The notes beneath the pieces are model-generated. The model was not told the DNA's origin, ran no database searches, and saw only the letters and a list, made by a program, of their open reading frames with translations. From Oscheius tipulae (lineage: Eukaryota > Nematoda > Chromadorea > Rhabditida > Rhabditidae): a stretch of 64,000 nucleotides of DNA. A program made the translations under genes and the position numbers. The DNA is taken from positions 5,704,001 to 5,768,000 of the forward strand of contig JASJZH010000006.1 in assembly GCA_037178975.1 (NCBI GenBank), in the 5' to 3' direction. How positions within the stretch are numbered: position 1 is the first letter of the stretch; every line of letters begins with the position of its first letter. Below, one piece after another: positions 1 to 12,400 of the stretch.

Positions 1-638
1 TTTTTAGGAAAAGATCACCGTTAGTGTTGACTCTTCGTCTTCCCGACAACGTTGTTGGAAGATCGATTAACATTACCGATACAATACGGGAGGGACTTCG
101 AAGAGTGATACGAAAAGCAAGTAAAAGGAAGATCTCCAAAAGACAAGTATCTCATGCTGATGACCTCATTCAAGTAGAATTTTTGAAGTAACGAACTAAA
201 TTTTACTTCAGATAAGCAGCATTCGAGAGAACAATGGTACAGTAGAAGTTGTCTTTGATGTGGTCGAAAGCCCTATAATTGAAGATGATTTGCTTTCATT
301 GAGTAATCAGGAAATGTCCGAATACTTTGACTATCCAGTGAATTTTCTCGTCAATCAAACTGTTATTATTCAGGTTATTTCTCTAACGAGGGTAGAAGAT
401 TTCGGCGACAGTCGGTTCATCTACATCCTTGCTGCTTTTGGAGCAGCTGTCATGACATTTTTCTGTCTCTGTTGCATATTCCAATCTATCATCAAGAGGA
501 TGTCTCAAGCGGTAAATGACTTTTTATTGTCTGAATCGGAAGTTTCAGCTGCTTGTTTCGGTCGGTAGGCGCTTCCACAAACAACCAGTGCCAGAAAATA
601 ATCAGGATCTCTACCAAACTGCAAATGCCCCTTATTAA
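1..638 (+). CDS. 3' part of a single-pass membrane protein (unrecognised)
   Basis: Three exons can be read: about 7-189, about 216-513 and 551-638, joined by short GT..CAG introns; the stop is TAA at 636-638. The N-terminus lies outside the window. The visible ectodomain contains a dibasic-rich stretch (RKASKRKISKRQ), then a segment ending in VEVVFDVV that looks like a small alpha/beta fold of SEA type, and N-glycosylation sequons (NIT, NGT, NQT). One hydrophobic span (around FIYILAAFGAAVMTFF, nt 417-464) is followed by a Cys-rich end and a short cytoplasmic tail of about 45 residues. I do not recognise the family; the SEA-like reading is inference. It is convergent with the CAT-type transporter gene, with only about 80 bp between the two stop codons. 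Confidence 0.6.
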
Positions 639-721
639 CGTCTTTCAAGTTATGTGTAAATCAAAATGGTGATCTCTAACTCATATCATTAGACTCGTTT
701 TCAATGCATTTGGATAAATGA

Positions 722-2883
722 TTAAAGTTTCGTTTTTTCCACGACCGATATGACTGCTGGACACTTGGCGGGAACAACACGATCCTTCTTTCCTTCTTTG
801 CTGTTCCGATAACCATATGTCATGTAGATTAACACGCCTGAACAAGTTTGAGATTATTTAAGTTTCGTCCTACCTATAGCAACCCAGATGATAAGTCTAA
901 TCCAGGTGAGATAGTTGAGATAGATCATCATACAGGTGTTGATAGCCAGGCTGAGCAGAGGAATGTACGGCACAAGCGGTACTTTATAGGTCAAAGCGAT
1001 GTTGTTTTCTTCATGGCAAAGAACAAAAAACAGTCCGCATAGAGTGATGACAGTTCCAACTACTAGCCAAATGATTCCCAGAAAGTTCAATTGGGGATCA
1101 ACAAAAAGAAAAGTTCAGTCAAAAAAATAGTTACCTAATTTAACTTTCAAAGCAAGTATTACGACTCCGAGAATAAAAACGATAATGGCAATAGCCACTG
1201 TACGCTGTTTCAGCATCGACACCAGTTGTGAACGGTAGGGAACGTTGACACGAAGTTGGCTCTCTGAATACTGTACTGTTTGCAAACAATCACTCAACCT
1301 GTTCCATCCTTTATGCTTTCTGGTTGATATCTTAAAAGAAGAACACTTGCAGATACAAATGAATAGGCCATGAGTGTCCCGAGCGACAAAAAGTCCACAA
1401 GTGCATTGAGATCGAAGACGAGAGCTATCACTGCATTGATCAAAGTGGAGAGGATGATTGAATTCAGAGGAATCTGAATGCTACCTTTGTTACTTTTTCT
1501 CAACATACCTTAGTTACATTATTGATCTTTGCTAAGAACGAGAACAACAAGCCATCATCAGCCATAGCATAAACGGCTCGCGGCAGCGCAAACGCTCCAG
1601 TCATCTAAAAAGTTGTATGGGGCCAACGCAACAGACCTGGTTGTTCATAATGGCCAGAAGAGCCCCGGCAGATACAATGTACATTGCATAGGTTAGACCT
1701 TTTGCTTGGAAAGCTGCTGCAAATGAAGCATTTGGATCTATCTGCAAAACTGTAAAACAAAGAAAAAGTGGCGAGAACCTGGTCGTAAGGGAGCATCACA
1801 GTCAAAGCAGCCGCCATCAGTATGTACACGGTTGTGACTAAGCCAAGAGAGAGGAAGGTAGCAATCGGGATCGTTCTCCGTGGATCTAGAACCTAATACT
1901 GTATAAAAACAAGCCTACTTTTTGCTTCTTCTCCGGCGGTGGCCAAGGCCTCAAAGCCAATGAATGAGAAGAATACAGCGCCTGCTCCTGACAAAGTCCC
2001 AGACAATCCAAATGGGATGAACCTTGGAGGTGTTAATGACGTAGAAATGCGTTCACCTGGACACTCCTTTGTCGTTAGATCCAAACCAAAGCCCGAAATC
2101 AGCCTGGGTGAAGCCAACAACAACTACGAAAGCAATAACGGACAGATTCAGAACGACAAAGAACTTGTTAATGTTAGACGATGACTTTGAGCCAGTTGCT
2201 ACAATGGCAGAAGCCAAGCATATGGTCAGGAAAGCAACAACATCAGGGTAGGTGCTGAAGAAGCCACCTTTCTGAAAACAAGTATACCATCTGACTTTAC
2301 AGATATACTTCTTTGCTCAAATGCCCGATAGAACTTATAATGGTGTTCTCTATCCAGTTACCAAGTAGGTTGTCCAGGTAGGCAGACCAAGCTCTTGCGA
2401 TTGCTGGAGATAATAATGTTGTTATTAAACAGTCACAAACCTGCATTGCCAATCAAGTACTCTAAAATTACGTTCCAGCCGATAATGAATCCCCACAGTT
2501 CACCGACACTTACATAAGCGTAGGTGTAAGCACTTCCGGCTCGAGGAAATCTGAAATAATCGCATGAAACAGGAAATCGCAATGTGTACCTCGCGCCAAA
2601 CTCGGCATAACTGAAGGCAGAAAGTAGAGCAGCAAACCCAGCAAGTAGAAATGAGATCATTACGGAAGGTCCAGCAATGTTATGAATTACAGATCCTAAA
2701 AACTTGATACTGTACAGACTATTTTCCCATACCGGCTAGTACGTAGATTCCTGCACCTATCATCTGCCCGATGGCCAAAGCGGTCACATCAAACACATTG
2801 AGACATCTCTTGAGATTGGTCTGTAGAAGGCTGTCTCCATCGAAAGTCTTCTTCCGAAAGATGGAAGAAAGGAAAGTCGACAT
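722..2883 (-). CDS. Cationic amino acid transporter (CAT/SLC7 family)
   Basis: Multi-exon APC-superfamily permease expected to move arginine and lysine across the plasma membrane. The start ATG (2881-2883) opens [12 protein letters not shown]. The first membrane helix carries the family signature [16 protein letters not shown], split by an intron at 2735-2736. Later exons carry Gly-rich transport helices, including [17 protein letters not shown] (exon near 1930-2010), which matches the CAT TM6 region. The penultimate exon (about 870-1090) encodes the conserved CAT C-terminal helices ([15 protein letters not shown], then [13 protein letters not shown]). The last exon (722-837) encodes a cytoplasmic tail ending VVEKTKL. 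The size and helix order fit a full-length CAT of roughly 600 residues. Introns are mostly 40-60 nt. The next upstream gene on the same strand is the SLC46-like transporter, about 350 bp away. The CAT subfamily is clear; substrate is inferred from the family. Confidence 0.88.
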
Positions 2884-3233
2884 TGACTACACCAGTCGAC
2901 TGTTGTTTTGTCGAGTGTAGCAGTATTTGAAGGTGCCTGATATAAAGATGCTCAAACAAAACAGCTGCTGCCACAACGAGAAAAACTAACACACGGTGTT
3001 GTTTGACAGTAATCCGGCAGTGAGAGTCGCAGGACAACCGGATTTGGAGGTGTTTTGTTTTTTTTTGGTCGTTTTTGACTCTCGATCATTGAATTTAAAG
3101 CAGCGGGGTGGTGACGCAGAACTCACACGACCATAAATACAGGGAATGTTGCTTTATACTTCAAAGTTTGATTCAACCCGCAAAAATCTTACAAAACCAG
3201 TTATAGGTACAGATATTGAGCACAGGAATGTTT

Positions 3234-5480
3234 CTATGCCACCAGATTGTGACGATCTTCGACTGAAGAGCTAACTGAAGCTGAGCCAGCAGCGGATGTA
3301 TTGGAAACACTTCTGATGTTGTCTTCGTGAGATCCTTCGAGCTCTTGCCTTCTCTCCTCCTCCATTCTTTTTTTCATCTCCTGTTGCACTTTCCACTGAG
3401 GCATCATCAATCGGTGGATACCCCTAAAAGTACTATTTTGTTTGTTTACTAGTCTCTTGCATTTGTCCAAAAATGACAATCAGCTGTACTATTCCACCAA
3501 CAAAGAAGGCACAGCCTGGCCAGGTATGAATGGTTGCCTTGAAAAGGTTGTTGAAAGTCATGGCGGACAGGATGGGACAAATGGAAATAATCATGGAACA
3601 TACTGAAAAGAGCACTTTGTTGTAATTGAAATAGATACTAACGTGTGAGCAGGCGAGCTGTCTGTTCTTTGGGAACCATTCGAGGAAGGAAGGATCGGTA
3701 TCCAGGAGCTATGCCGCCAGCAAAGAATGAGAAGATGGCAGCTGAGTGAATGACTTTTTGAAGGAGTATGCTTACTCAAAAAGATTTCCTTGGTTGAAGT
3801 GGCTTGAGAAAGTAGGAAGAAAGATGATGCTGATGCTGTGATGCCAAGAACGATCATGATGCTGTCTTTACCTAACCATCTGACCAAAGTTAGTGCCAGA
3901 GGAACTAAACTTGTATCGTATTATTGTACAAAAAAAGTCTCACTTGCAATCATTCCAAGCGAAAAAAGTAGTCCTTTCAACAGGGAAAAGTCACTAAACT
4001 GCTTGTCTGTCCAGGAAAAAGGTGGTCTCTTGACGTAGAGGAACAATAGAGAAGCGTCTAGACTAAAAATTACCATAAATTGAGTAGGTTCTTACCCAAA
4101 GCAAGGAATTCTACGAATACAAAAAGAAGAGAGAGAGAAATACAGAGCCTGGTCCATCCGATTCTTTTCTCGGTAAGAACTTCTATTAAACTTCCAATGT
4201 AGTCACGAATTTTAGCTCTTTCAGGTCCAGGCTGTACTATTTCTATTTCTTCATCGCGAGTATCTATGTTGATTGTTTTGAGGCTCGAATTAGGCTTACT
4301 TTGAAACTCGTTGTAAGTGAAGTCATTGTTCTTTGGAAAGTGTGTTTCTTTGACAAAAAGAATAGCGTAGACGAAAGTGATGATAGCCAAGGAACATTCT
4401 GAATAAGCCTGTATAACTTTTGCAGAGCAACTCACGTATGACAGCAGAATGCAAATAACTGTCAGTGTGTCCTTTGATCGAAACTACTGCTGCCACGGAT
4501 AAAAACGAGAATCCAAAATTACCAACCAGTCTGCCGAACGCTTGCATGAATGAGGCAACTCCAATACGGACCGGGACTGTTGACGATCCCTAGTAGGACA
4601 TGTTTTTGTGGGAAACATGTAAATCTACTTACAGGTTTCAATTTGTGCCTACAGTCATCAGTAACAATGGCCAGAGCAGTAACCATTATTGAAGAAACCC
4701 CTCCGGTTAATCCTGAGGTTTAGTGTTTTTGGCACCATAGCTTAACAAACCCATGGATAGTTCGGCCAAAAAGTACCATTGATAAATTGTAACCTTTTCA
4801 TAAGTGACAGTGGCTATGAGTTGGAAGATAGTGTACAAAACATATCCAACCATTGTGAATATCAATGGTGTTTTTCTTCCTAAAAGCTTGCATATCCTGG
4901 TAACAATGTGCTCTTCACCATATTTATCTGACCACGAACCAATTAATGGAGCCACTAGAAGCGAAGGCACACAACTGGCAACCTGAATTAGTAAATACTT
5001 CCCGTTATCGTGTTATCTTCAGACTTGAATCCAAATTTGCATCGTTGCAATATCTTCTTCAACAATATCCTCGAGTGAGCCATTGGTAGCTGCCAATTGA
5101 GCACACACTGATGTTGTGTTCTTTGCCTCCGGCTGATAAAAAACTATTATTTCCAAGTGCGTTCCTAACTTACAAACAACTTTGACGCTATTTCCACGCA
5201 TCTGGCCCAGTAGGTAAACATTGGTTGGGATGTTGTCAAGAAACCGAGTGATATGGACAATAGAAGGAGTACGGGCTCGACATTGAAGAGGCCACTGAAA
5301 AAGAAAATAAGATGTTACAGATTTCTATTGTTGATAAACCTGTACTTCCTAACAAGGCGGATTGTGTGAGTATGTCGTGAGAGAAGCCCCATTCGTGGCA
5401 ACGCCAGTCGATGGTCGTCGAGCTGTTTATGTTACACAAGTGTGGCAAAGGTTTTTTGCAAGTGAAAGTATCTATATATG
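3234..5480 (-). CDS. MFS transporter, SLC46-like (folate/haem-type carrier family)
   Basis: Multi-exon 12-helix major facilitator protein. Near the N-terminus, a Cys- and Asn-rich first extracellular loop (5019-5200 and 5340-5480) precedes TM2. TM2 is followed by the MFS loop-2 signature PLIGSWSDKYG (about 4925-4960) and then GRKTPLIFTMVGYVLY. This resembles the SLC46 pattern (GxWSDxxGRKxxLI), the family that includes the proton-coupled folate transporter. A large hydrophilic central loop (about 4190-4320) follows TM6, and the C-terminal tail after TM12 is charged and then Ser-rich, ending at 3234. The first exon is uncertain: no ATG opens the reading frame near 5496, so a short upstream exon may be missing. 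The assignment to SLC46 rather than SLC45 or another MFS group is from loop motifs only, and the substrate is unknown. Confidence 0.75.
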
Positions 5481-5499
5481 CCCTTAGTGAAAACAACGT

Positions 5500-8400
5500 G
5501 GATGTCGAACAAAAAAAGAGGGGTACATAATCTAGTGATTATCGCTTTGCCATGTTATTGACAGCTGGGCACAAAAGTTGATCGAAGTTCCCCGAGAAGT
5601 ATTCTTTTATGGAATTACGATGCCACTTCGTAGGCTCTGTCGAACTTGCTTTTATAATAACATGTTATTGCTTAGAAGCTCTTTTAAATAGTGAAATATC
5701 TTAAATTGACAAGCATTTAGCAGTGACAAACACTTTTGAGGTTTTGTCAGCATTTTCAGCTGTCAAGCACAACATATCACGGACAGGGCCGATCAAAGGC
5801 TACTAACTTCCAGGTACGCTTTTACACAGAAATAGTGGTTACTCACCAGTACATTTTGGTATGGGGCTCATCATCTTCTCGAGTCAACACACTTGCCTGC
5901 GTCAGCCTTCGCAGAAGACTTGGACGACGATCCTAAACACTTTACGTAGCCGAATAAAGAAGAAGTCGTGTTCTCACCATTGCTACGAGCCAATAGTGAG
6001 ATCATTTGGAGGTGACTCACACAATATTTGTGAAGATAACCGCCAAAAAGTAAAGAGCAGTGCGGTTCAAAGTAAGCAAAAGGGGGAGCCCAACAACAGA
6101 ACTTACGTCGACCATTACAGAAGAGTCGTATAAGCTGTATGACCTCTACTTATCAACAATTGTTATCAAGAATGATATTTTTCGGATAAAAATCGAGCTG
6201 TTCTCTAAGGGGACATTTTGAGGTGATGCAAACGTACCCCATTTTGATAGCGAGTCACATCGGTTACTATTGACATGGAGATTTCAGAGCGGAGAGTAGC
6301 TGATTCGAAGTTGCCGTAAGTGCCGTTACGCTGCTCAGCTGCCCTATCGACGCTGCCTGAAAATCATTTACCATCAAAGATCAGTCAAAAGTGCAACCTC
6401 CACCTAGGGCAGGATCAGAAACTGGATCATCATATAGAATTTCTCGAGGTTGACTGAAGGCAGGTTGCGAATATCTTCTCATTTTAGGAAATGCATAGAT
6501 CCTGAAAGTTTTCTTTCATATTTACATGTCTTTCTAAAAAAAAAAGCAAAAAGTAAGGTGCCAAAGATGGTAACGTTGCATTAGAGGTGGCCCAGCTGAG
6601 AACCGGGAAGCCGGTTATTGATTTATTGTGGCACTCAATGACAGCTGACCGGGTGGTATGGTTAGGCCGTGCTTGTGTGATGAGAGCAAAGAGTTGGTCT
6701 GGCCAATCTTTTTCGAGGGAAAATCAACTGAAAGCTTATTGAAGAGAGAAAGAGGATTATTCCAGTATCCGTGTCGAAACAACTGTAGGTATTGTTGCGT
6801 TGAAGAGAAGGTTCAGCAAAAACGTTATCGAATTTCAGGCGATAAGAAGTCTCAGGACCGAATCGTTCGACAAGAAAATCCTGTAGTAAATTAACACTCA
6901 AAGTTGAGGTTAACTATCTAACGATGAAAACTGTTGGGGTGACGACTTCAAAACATTCCTTAGAACCATGTACCCTGCAAACAAATGTCACTGCTTCATT
7001 TCTGTTTTATCTCCCAATAGTTAGTTCCAAGTTAGATTGTATTAGACACCCTTTCAGTCTTCTCGACTCATCCAGAAAAGAAATCCCTTGGAATGCGTGT
7101 CAGTTTGCAGTATCAGTGGCGATCCATTTCCCGGCAAACTGCGCTGAACTTGTGGAGATAACCCAATTTGAAAAATGCGTCCCTACCATCTAGGTCACTG
7201 TCTTCGTACAGGACCTTGACCGAAAAAAGTGAATGTTTCGCGCAGGCGGCGCAACTTGAGCCACTGATAGCCATCATATCCGAGCGACTGTCCTCTGCGA
7301 TGTCCTGGACAGTTCAATTCGGACCACCCGCAGAAAAGACAATATTGCAACTTGGGTTCAATATTTTTGAAAATCTTTTGTCTTGGATTCTTTTTTACCT
7401 TGTACAACGCCTTGTATTGTCAGCTTGTATTACCGGCTTTCCTTTTCGGACTCTAAAAGTGACAATTTTTCATGTTTTACAGAAGCGGCAAATGAAATGA
7501 CTCGCTAAAAGAAAAGTCATTTACACTATTGCCCTTTCTAATGTTCGGAAACCTCAACTAGTCTGCTCATCTAGTAGAGGAGAAACTTGCACAAACACGT
7601 CTAAAATACGATTCGCGCGATTTGTCTGGCATTTCACTTATACGAATCAGCGTCTCGCTGGACTCCTCGATTAAACCACCTCTTGTCCGGCTTGTCACAA
7701 CCTCGTTCATTCTTTTTCTTTTCTCGGGATGATGTTCTTAACAGGTTTGTCTCCCGTCTCAATCCATACCTCAGGCTAATGGGCGCGCAACTTCAGCGCT
7801 ATGCTTGTTCATTTCCATTTATACCCCTAGTTTTTTAAGTTCACAGTCATGACCGGTCAAAGCAACCTTCCGTAAACAGCTATTGAACACGGTGATTAAA
7901 CCAAATTCTTGTTGCAAAGTGGGCGTGTCAAAAGTGCGCGACTCATGGCATCTCGATAGTCGGCTCGACCCGACCTACATCCGGCTCTTTCGCCTTCGGG
8001 CGTATTCCATTAACTGATAGCTGTTCGTCGTGAACAAAATCGTCTGCTAGGTCAAATCTTTCGACCATGTTCTCTTGCAGTTCCAGATAATCTTCATTGA
8101 TACTCTACATTTAGGCTAGCTGCACTCATCTAACCTGAGTGAAGGAAACAAAAATTTGCATTGACTTTTATGCTTCTCCATTTCAACAGACGGCTTACTC
8201 AGAATAGGTTCGGTGTCCTAGACATGTTGGGCATTTTCAATACTCAATAACCATAGCTTTAGAAGTGACGTATTCTACTTGTGTTAGGTTGACTCCTTAT
8301 GTTTGTAGATTGCCTAGCTTCTGCAGGTCATATAGCCCTCGACAAAAGTTTTGAAGTAGTTTCTTCAAATACCCAAAAAGCTTCTATAGCGAACAAGGTT

Positions 8401-9440
8401 GCTTCAATTTTGTGACTATAGGCCAAACAACGTTCTGTTTTTGTTGCGTTGCATTCTGTTAGTAGATTCGACGAGTATCATATCACACTAAAGAACAAAT
8501 GGCTCTCTTAAGCGTTTTTCTGTTCCATTCTATTAGCACAATTATCTTTTCGTGAGCTGTGGTTTGAAAGAATTTATATAGCGACAAATCTTCGTTCTGT
8601 TTATCCTGAACCAGACGGTTGTCGCCAGTACTGTGCCAGAGAGATGGCAGCCTCGGGTCAAGGCAGTCCCTATCAGATCCGAGATAGCCGCCTTTTGTGC
8701 GCTAACGTAGATAAAAACTATCCTTTTGCGCATTATTCCCACCTTTTGGCTTTCATGTTTTGCCTTTTCGATGTCCGAATGTGGAACATTATGAATAATC
8801 GGTGCAGCTACCCGCGTAAAGAGAAACTGCCTTAGGTGTCACTGTCCACGAGCGCGTGAAATTGAAGTCCGGCCATAAGTTGTGTATGTGCGCCTCCTCG
8901 ACAAAGCGTATCTTAACCGGTATCTCGGTCTGCTTTTTCAGATTTTCTCATTGAACAAATCCTCTTTTGACCAGACGGTCTCTCTATCATTCTTATAATG
9001 TTCACTGACATTCCCCTTGGAACCATTTGATTTCTCTACCATATTTGGAAATACTACTCGATGCTAGATGATTTCAATACGCCCCAATTGTGGCGCTCAT
9101 AATGTCTGACTTCCCTTTCTCAGAACAAAAAACTGGGTGTTTTCGCTTCCGTACGCCCGACCTTATTCCTTTCTAATTCGGCGCCGATCCAAGTTTCAAC
9201 ACCTATCTTTTCTATTGCAGCTTGGTCACTCCCGATTAGCCCGATCTGAACCCCGGGCATCCTTCATTCTTTTTTCCCTATTTTTATCAAAGTAGCCAAC
9301 TTGAAGCGGATGGTACTAATGGGTTCAGAGTGAGTGAGAATTAGAAAATAAAAACGAACGTTCCGAAGCGGCCTCTTGTTTGGATAGCCCACTTGCCTCT
9401 TATGTATCTTTTCTTTTTCTTGCAATCACTTTCAACTGAA
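5500..9440. other. Intergenic, no gene recognised
   Basis: About 3.9 kb between the SLC46-like gene and the multi-Kunitz gene. Open frames here are short (under about 110 codons), have no recognisable domain and are not flanked by a convincing set of splice sites. The right end should hold the promoter of the multi-Kunitz gene. I saw no tandem repeat or obvious mobile element. Confidence 0.5.
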
Positions 9441-9447
9441 GTTTCAG
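9441..9447 (+). promoter_or_regulatory. Probable trans-splice acceptor of the multi-Kunitz gene
   Basis: GTTTCAG stands seven bases before the first ATG (9454) with no upstream coding exon. In nematodes this arrangement normally marks spliced-leader addition. It supports 9454 as the translation start. Confidence 0.55.
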
Positions 9448-9453
9448 ATTGAC

Positions 9454-12400
9454 GATGGGGCGCTGGTTGGCGCTTCTATCAACAGCGTCTCTAATATTAG
9501 GCGCTGGTAAGCATATTTTGTTAAGAATTCATATTCACAGCATTTAGCCGTTATCGATCCTTGTAAAAGACAGCCCTTCCGTGGAAGATGTCCTTCTGTG
9601 GAAGGCCAAGCCCCAAAGCGATCTCAATTTGTTCTCAGATACTATGCTAGAAATGGAGAATGCGTCAGCTATCCCTATGGTAAGTGTCTGAAAACAAAGT
9701 CACAGCACATTCTTTTTTGGTAAAAAGTTATTGCGCTGATCCATTTAGCGCTTCGTTTAATCTCTTTACATTCGGTGAATGCGCGGATGACACGACCACC
9801 GACCCAGATTCTCGCTTACAATATTGACCCGGCGCGTGCCGAAACTGTTTGAAGATCATGCACTCTTCGTGTTTTGCCGACAATAAACAGATGGCAATTT
9901 TGCAGGTCACTGCGCCAGTGACGAGAGCGAGCCACAGCTTTACAGGTACAAAGAGGAATGTGAAGACTCCTGTATAAACAATACACCTGGTAGTTTGATT
10001 AATTGAAGATAATACGTCTGATTAACAGAGAACCTTGGTCAACCCAAAACGGAAGAGAGCCAAACCTACGGTACAGTATCTCCGTTGAAGGAGCCTCCTA
10101 CGGCGGCTCAAGCTGGACAGAAGGCAAGTAAACATAAACTAACTTCACTCTGTAACTTGCATGGGAATAGCACGACACTCCTTTAGGCTGTGACACCTGA
10201 ACGTGTGGAACCCACTACAGAGTCGACCACTGCACCACCAACCACAGTCTCCACGACAGGAAGCAGCACTACCGCTGAGGAAGTAACTACCACTGAAGCC
10301 ACAACCACTGAGGCTACCACTACCGAAACGGTCACAACCACTACAAAGATTACCACCACAGTTGAGGCTATCACTGAAGCTCCAACTACCATCAAGCATG
10401 ACGCAACACAAATTGTAACCGAAAAGACTGATGCTGAAGAAGAGAAAGAGATTAATGTTGAAGAGGAAGTTCAGGAAACTACTATTGCTACTCCGTCTAC
10501 AACTCAAACTCCTACTACTTCTTCTGCCAAAACTGGTAACAAATTGTTTCGTGTTTGAGTAAAAAAACGTGTTTCAGAATGTGAACGTCGCCGTGAAGCC
10601 TCGGCTTCTTCCAAGATCCGTGGAGGATTCGTCCCTGTCTGCGATTCAAACGGAAACTTCCAAAAGATTCAGGTGAGTCAGACTCTCAAATCCTGAGGGG
10701 CCAAAGCAGAAAACTTAATCCCTGAACTGGGACAGCGAAAGTGTTTACGGGCCGTTTGTCTCGTACAACCAAACAGGGTGATATGCGCGAGGATAAACGG
10801 GGACGAGTTTACAGCCGAGCACTTGGAAGACTGCTTGAACGAAAGTAAAAGACTTTTATTTTCAGTGCGAACCAGATGGTCGCCAATGTTTCTGTGTCAG
10901 TGCCAACGGAATCGAGATCACTAACAGTAGAACGAGAAACGGAGTCAAGCCTGACTGTGCCAGTAGGAATGCGTTCAAACTGTTATAAATGATTTTTCTA
11001 GGAATCGAGACTGCTATTGCTCCTAGATTTCAAGCGTGCACTGGCCGACCTGACCGTGGACCTTGCTCTTCTGCCTACACTCGCTTCTATTTTGACGAGA
11101 GCACCCAGAAGTGCAACACCTTTTCTTATTCCGGATGTGGAGGAAATGGAAACAACTACGAAACTGAAGTTGAGTGCAACCGTCGTTGCATGCCTGCTAA
11201 GCCTGCTACCACCACTAGTAATTCTTTTGGGCTTGACCTTGATTAAAAGAAACTTAAGCTGCTCCGGTTGCCAACAAGCCTAATGACATCTGCGGTCTTC
11301 CCAAGGAACGTGGACCTTGTACGAAATACGAGCTCCGTTTCTACTACAATGACGACACCAAGGAGTGCAAGTACTTCTTCTGGGGTGGATGTGAAGGAAA
11401 TGGAAACAACTTTGAGACCGCCGAGTCTTGCCAGTCTGCTTGCGGAGTGGCCAAGGGTACAGCAATCACTGCAACCGTCCCACAGTCACGTCTTTTAGTG
11501 TCTCAGCACAATGCGCCACGCACTTTCACACAGAACAGTGGTCCCATTAAAACCATTCCAGGAGTTCGTATCGGAAATGGATCTCATGACGAGCTTGAAG
11601 TTGTCGTTACTCAACCAGCCTCTACCACCACTACTGCTCCTACGTAGCCTGTTTCATTTTATGATTGTCAATCCTTTGTTTTAGTCCATCCACCACACGT
11701 CTCGTTCCCCAGGCAGTGACTACTCGTGCTTCTGTTCCTCCTCAGCCACAGCCTCAGACTACTCAACGATTCATTCAACCCACTACAGCTGCTCCTCAGC
11801 CACCTCCTAACGCCGCTCCCGTCTCTCCTCCTCGCCCTAAAGTCGTGCTGCCAGGTGACGATGATGCTGACAGCGGTGATTTTTGAGCTATTTAACACGT
11901 TCACAACTTCCGTCTTAGACGGCTCTTCTTACACGCATGCTAAGCGCACAACCACTTTTGAGTTGGTCTCTTTCAGTTTCATAAGTTATCCTAATTGAGA
12001 GTAACGTTCTGGTACGGTTCTCATTTAAGTTCAAGCATCTAATCTTCTCTACTTCTTTAATTAAACATTTCAGCTAACCGTTGTGCTCATCCTCTTGACT
12101 CTGGAAGCTGTCGTGGAACCTTTGTTCGTTGGTTCTGGGACAACAGAAAGAACGCTTGCGACGTTTTCACCTACTCTGGATGTGAAGGAAACGGAAACAA
12201 CTTTGCCAGCAAAGAAGAATGTATGGCCATCTGCCACAAAGAACTTGTCACTCCTCCTCCTGCTCCCGATTTCTCCAATGTCTGCAAGCACGATATTGAT
12301 GCCGGAGAGTGCCAGGGAGTCTTCCAGGTTGAGTACAATTTAGTTTAAGTGCAAATTTATTTCTCAGAGATTTGCTTTCGATACCGAGGAAGATGAGTGC

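Noticed and set aside
5736-6133. Short overlapping plus-strand frames after the SLC46-like gene
   Set aside because: No domain, no consistent splicing and no start context.
10145-10507. Long minus-strand frames opposite the Thr-rich linker of the multi-Kunitz gene
   Set aside because: Low-complexity ACC/ACT codons leave the opposite strand without stops; this is a shadow of the true coding frame.
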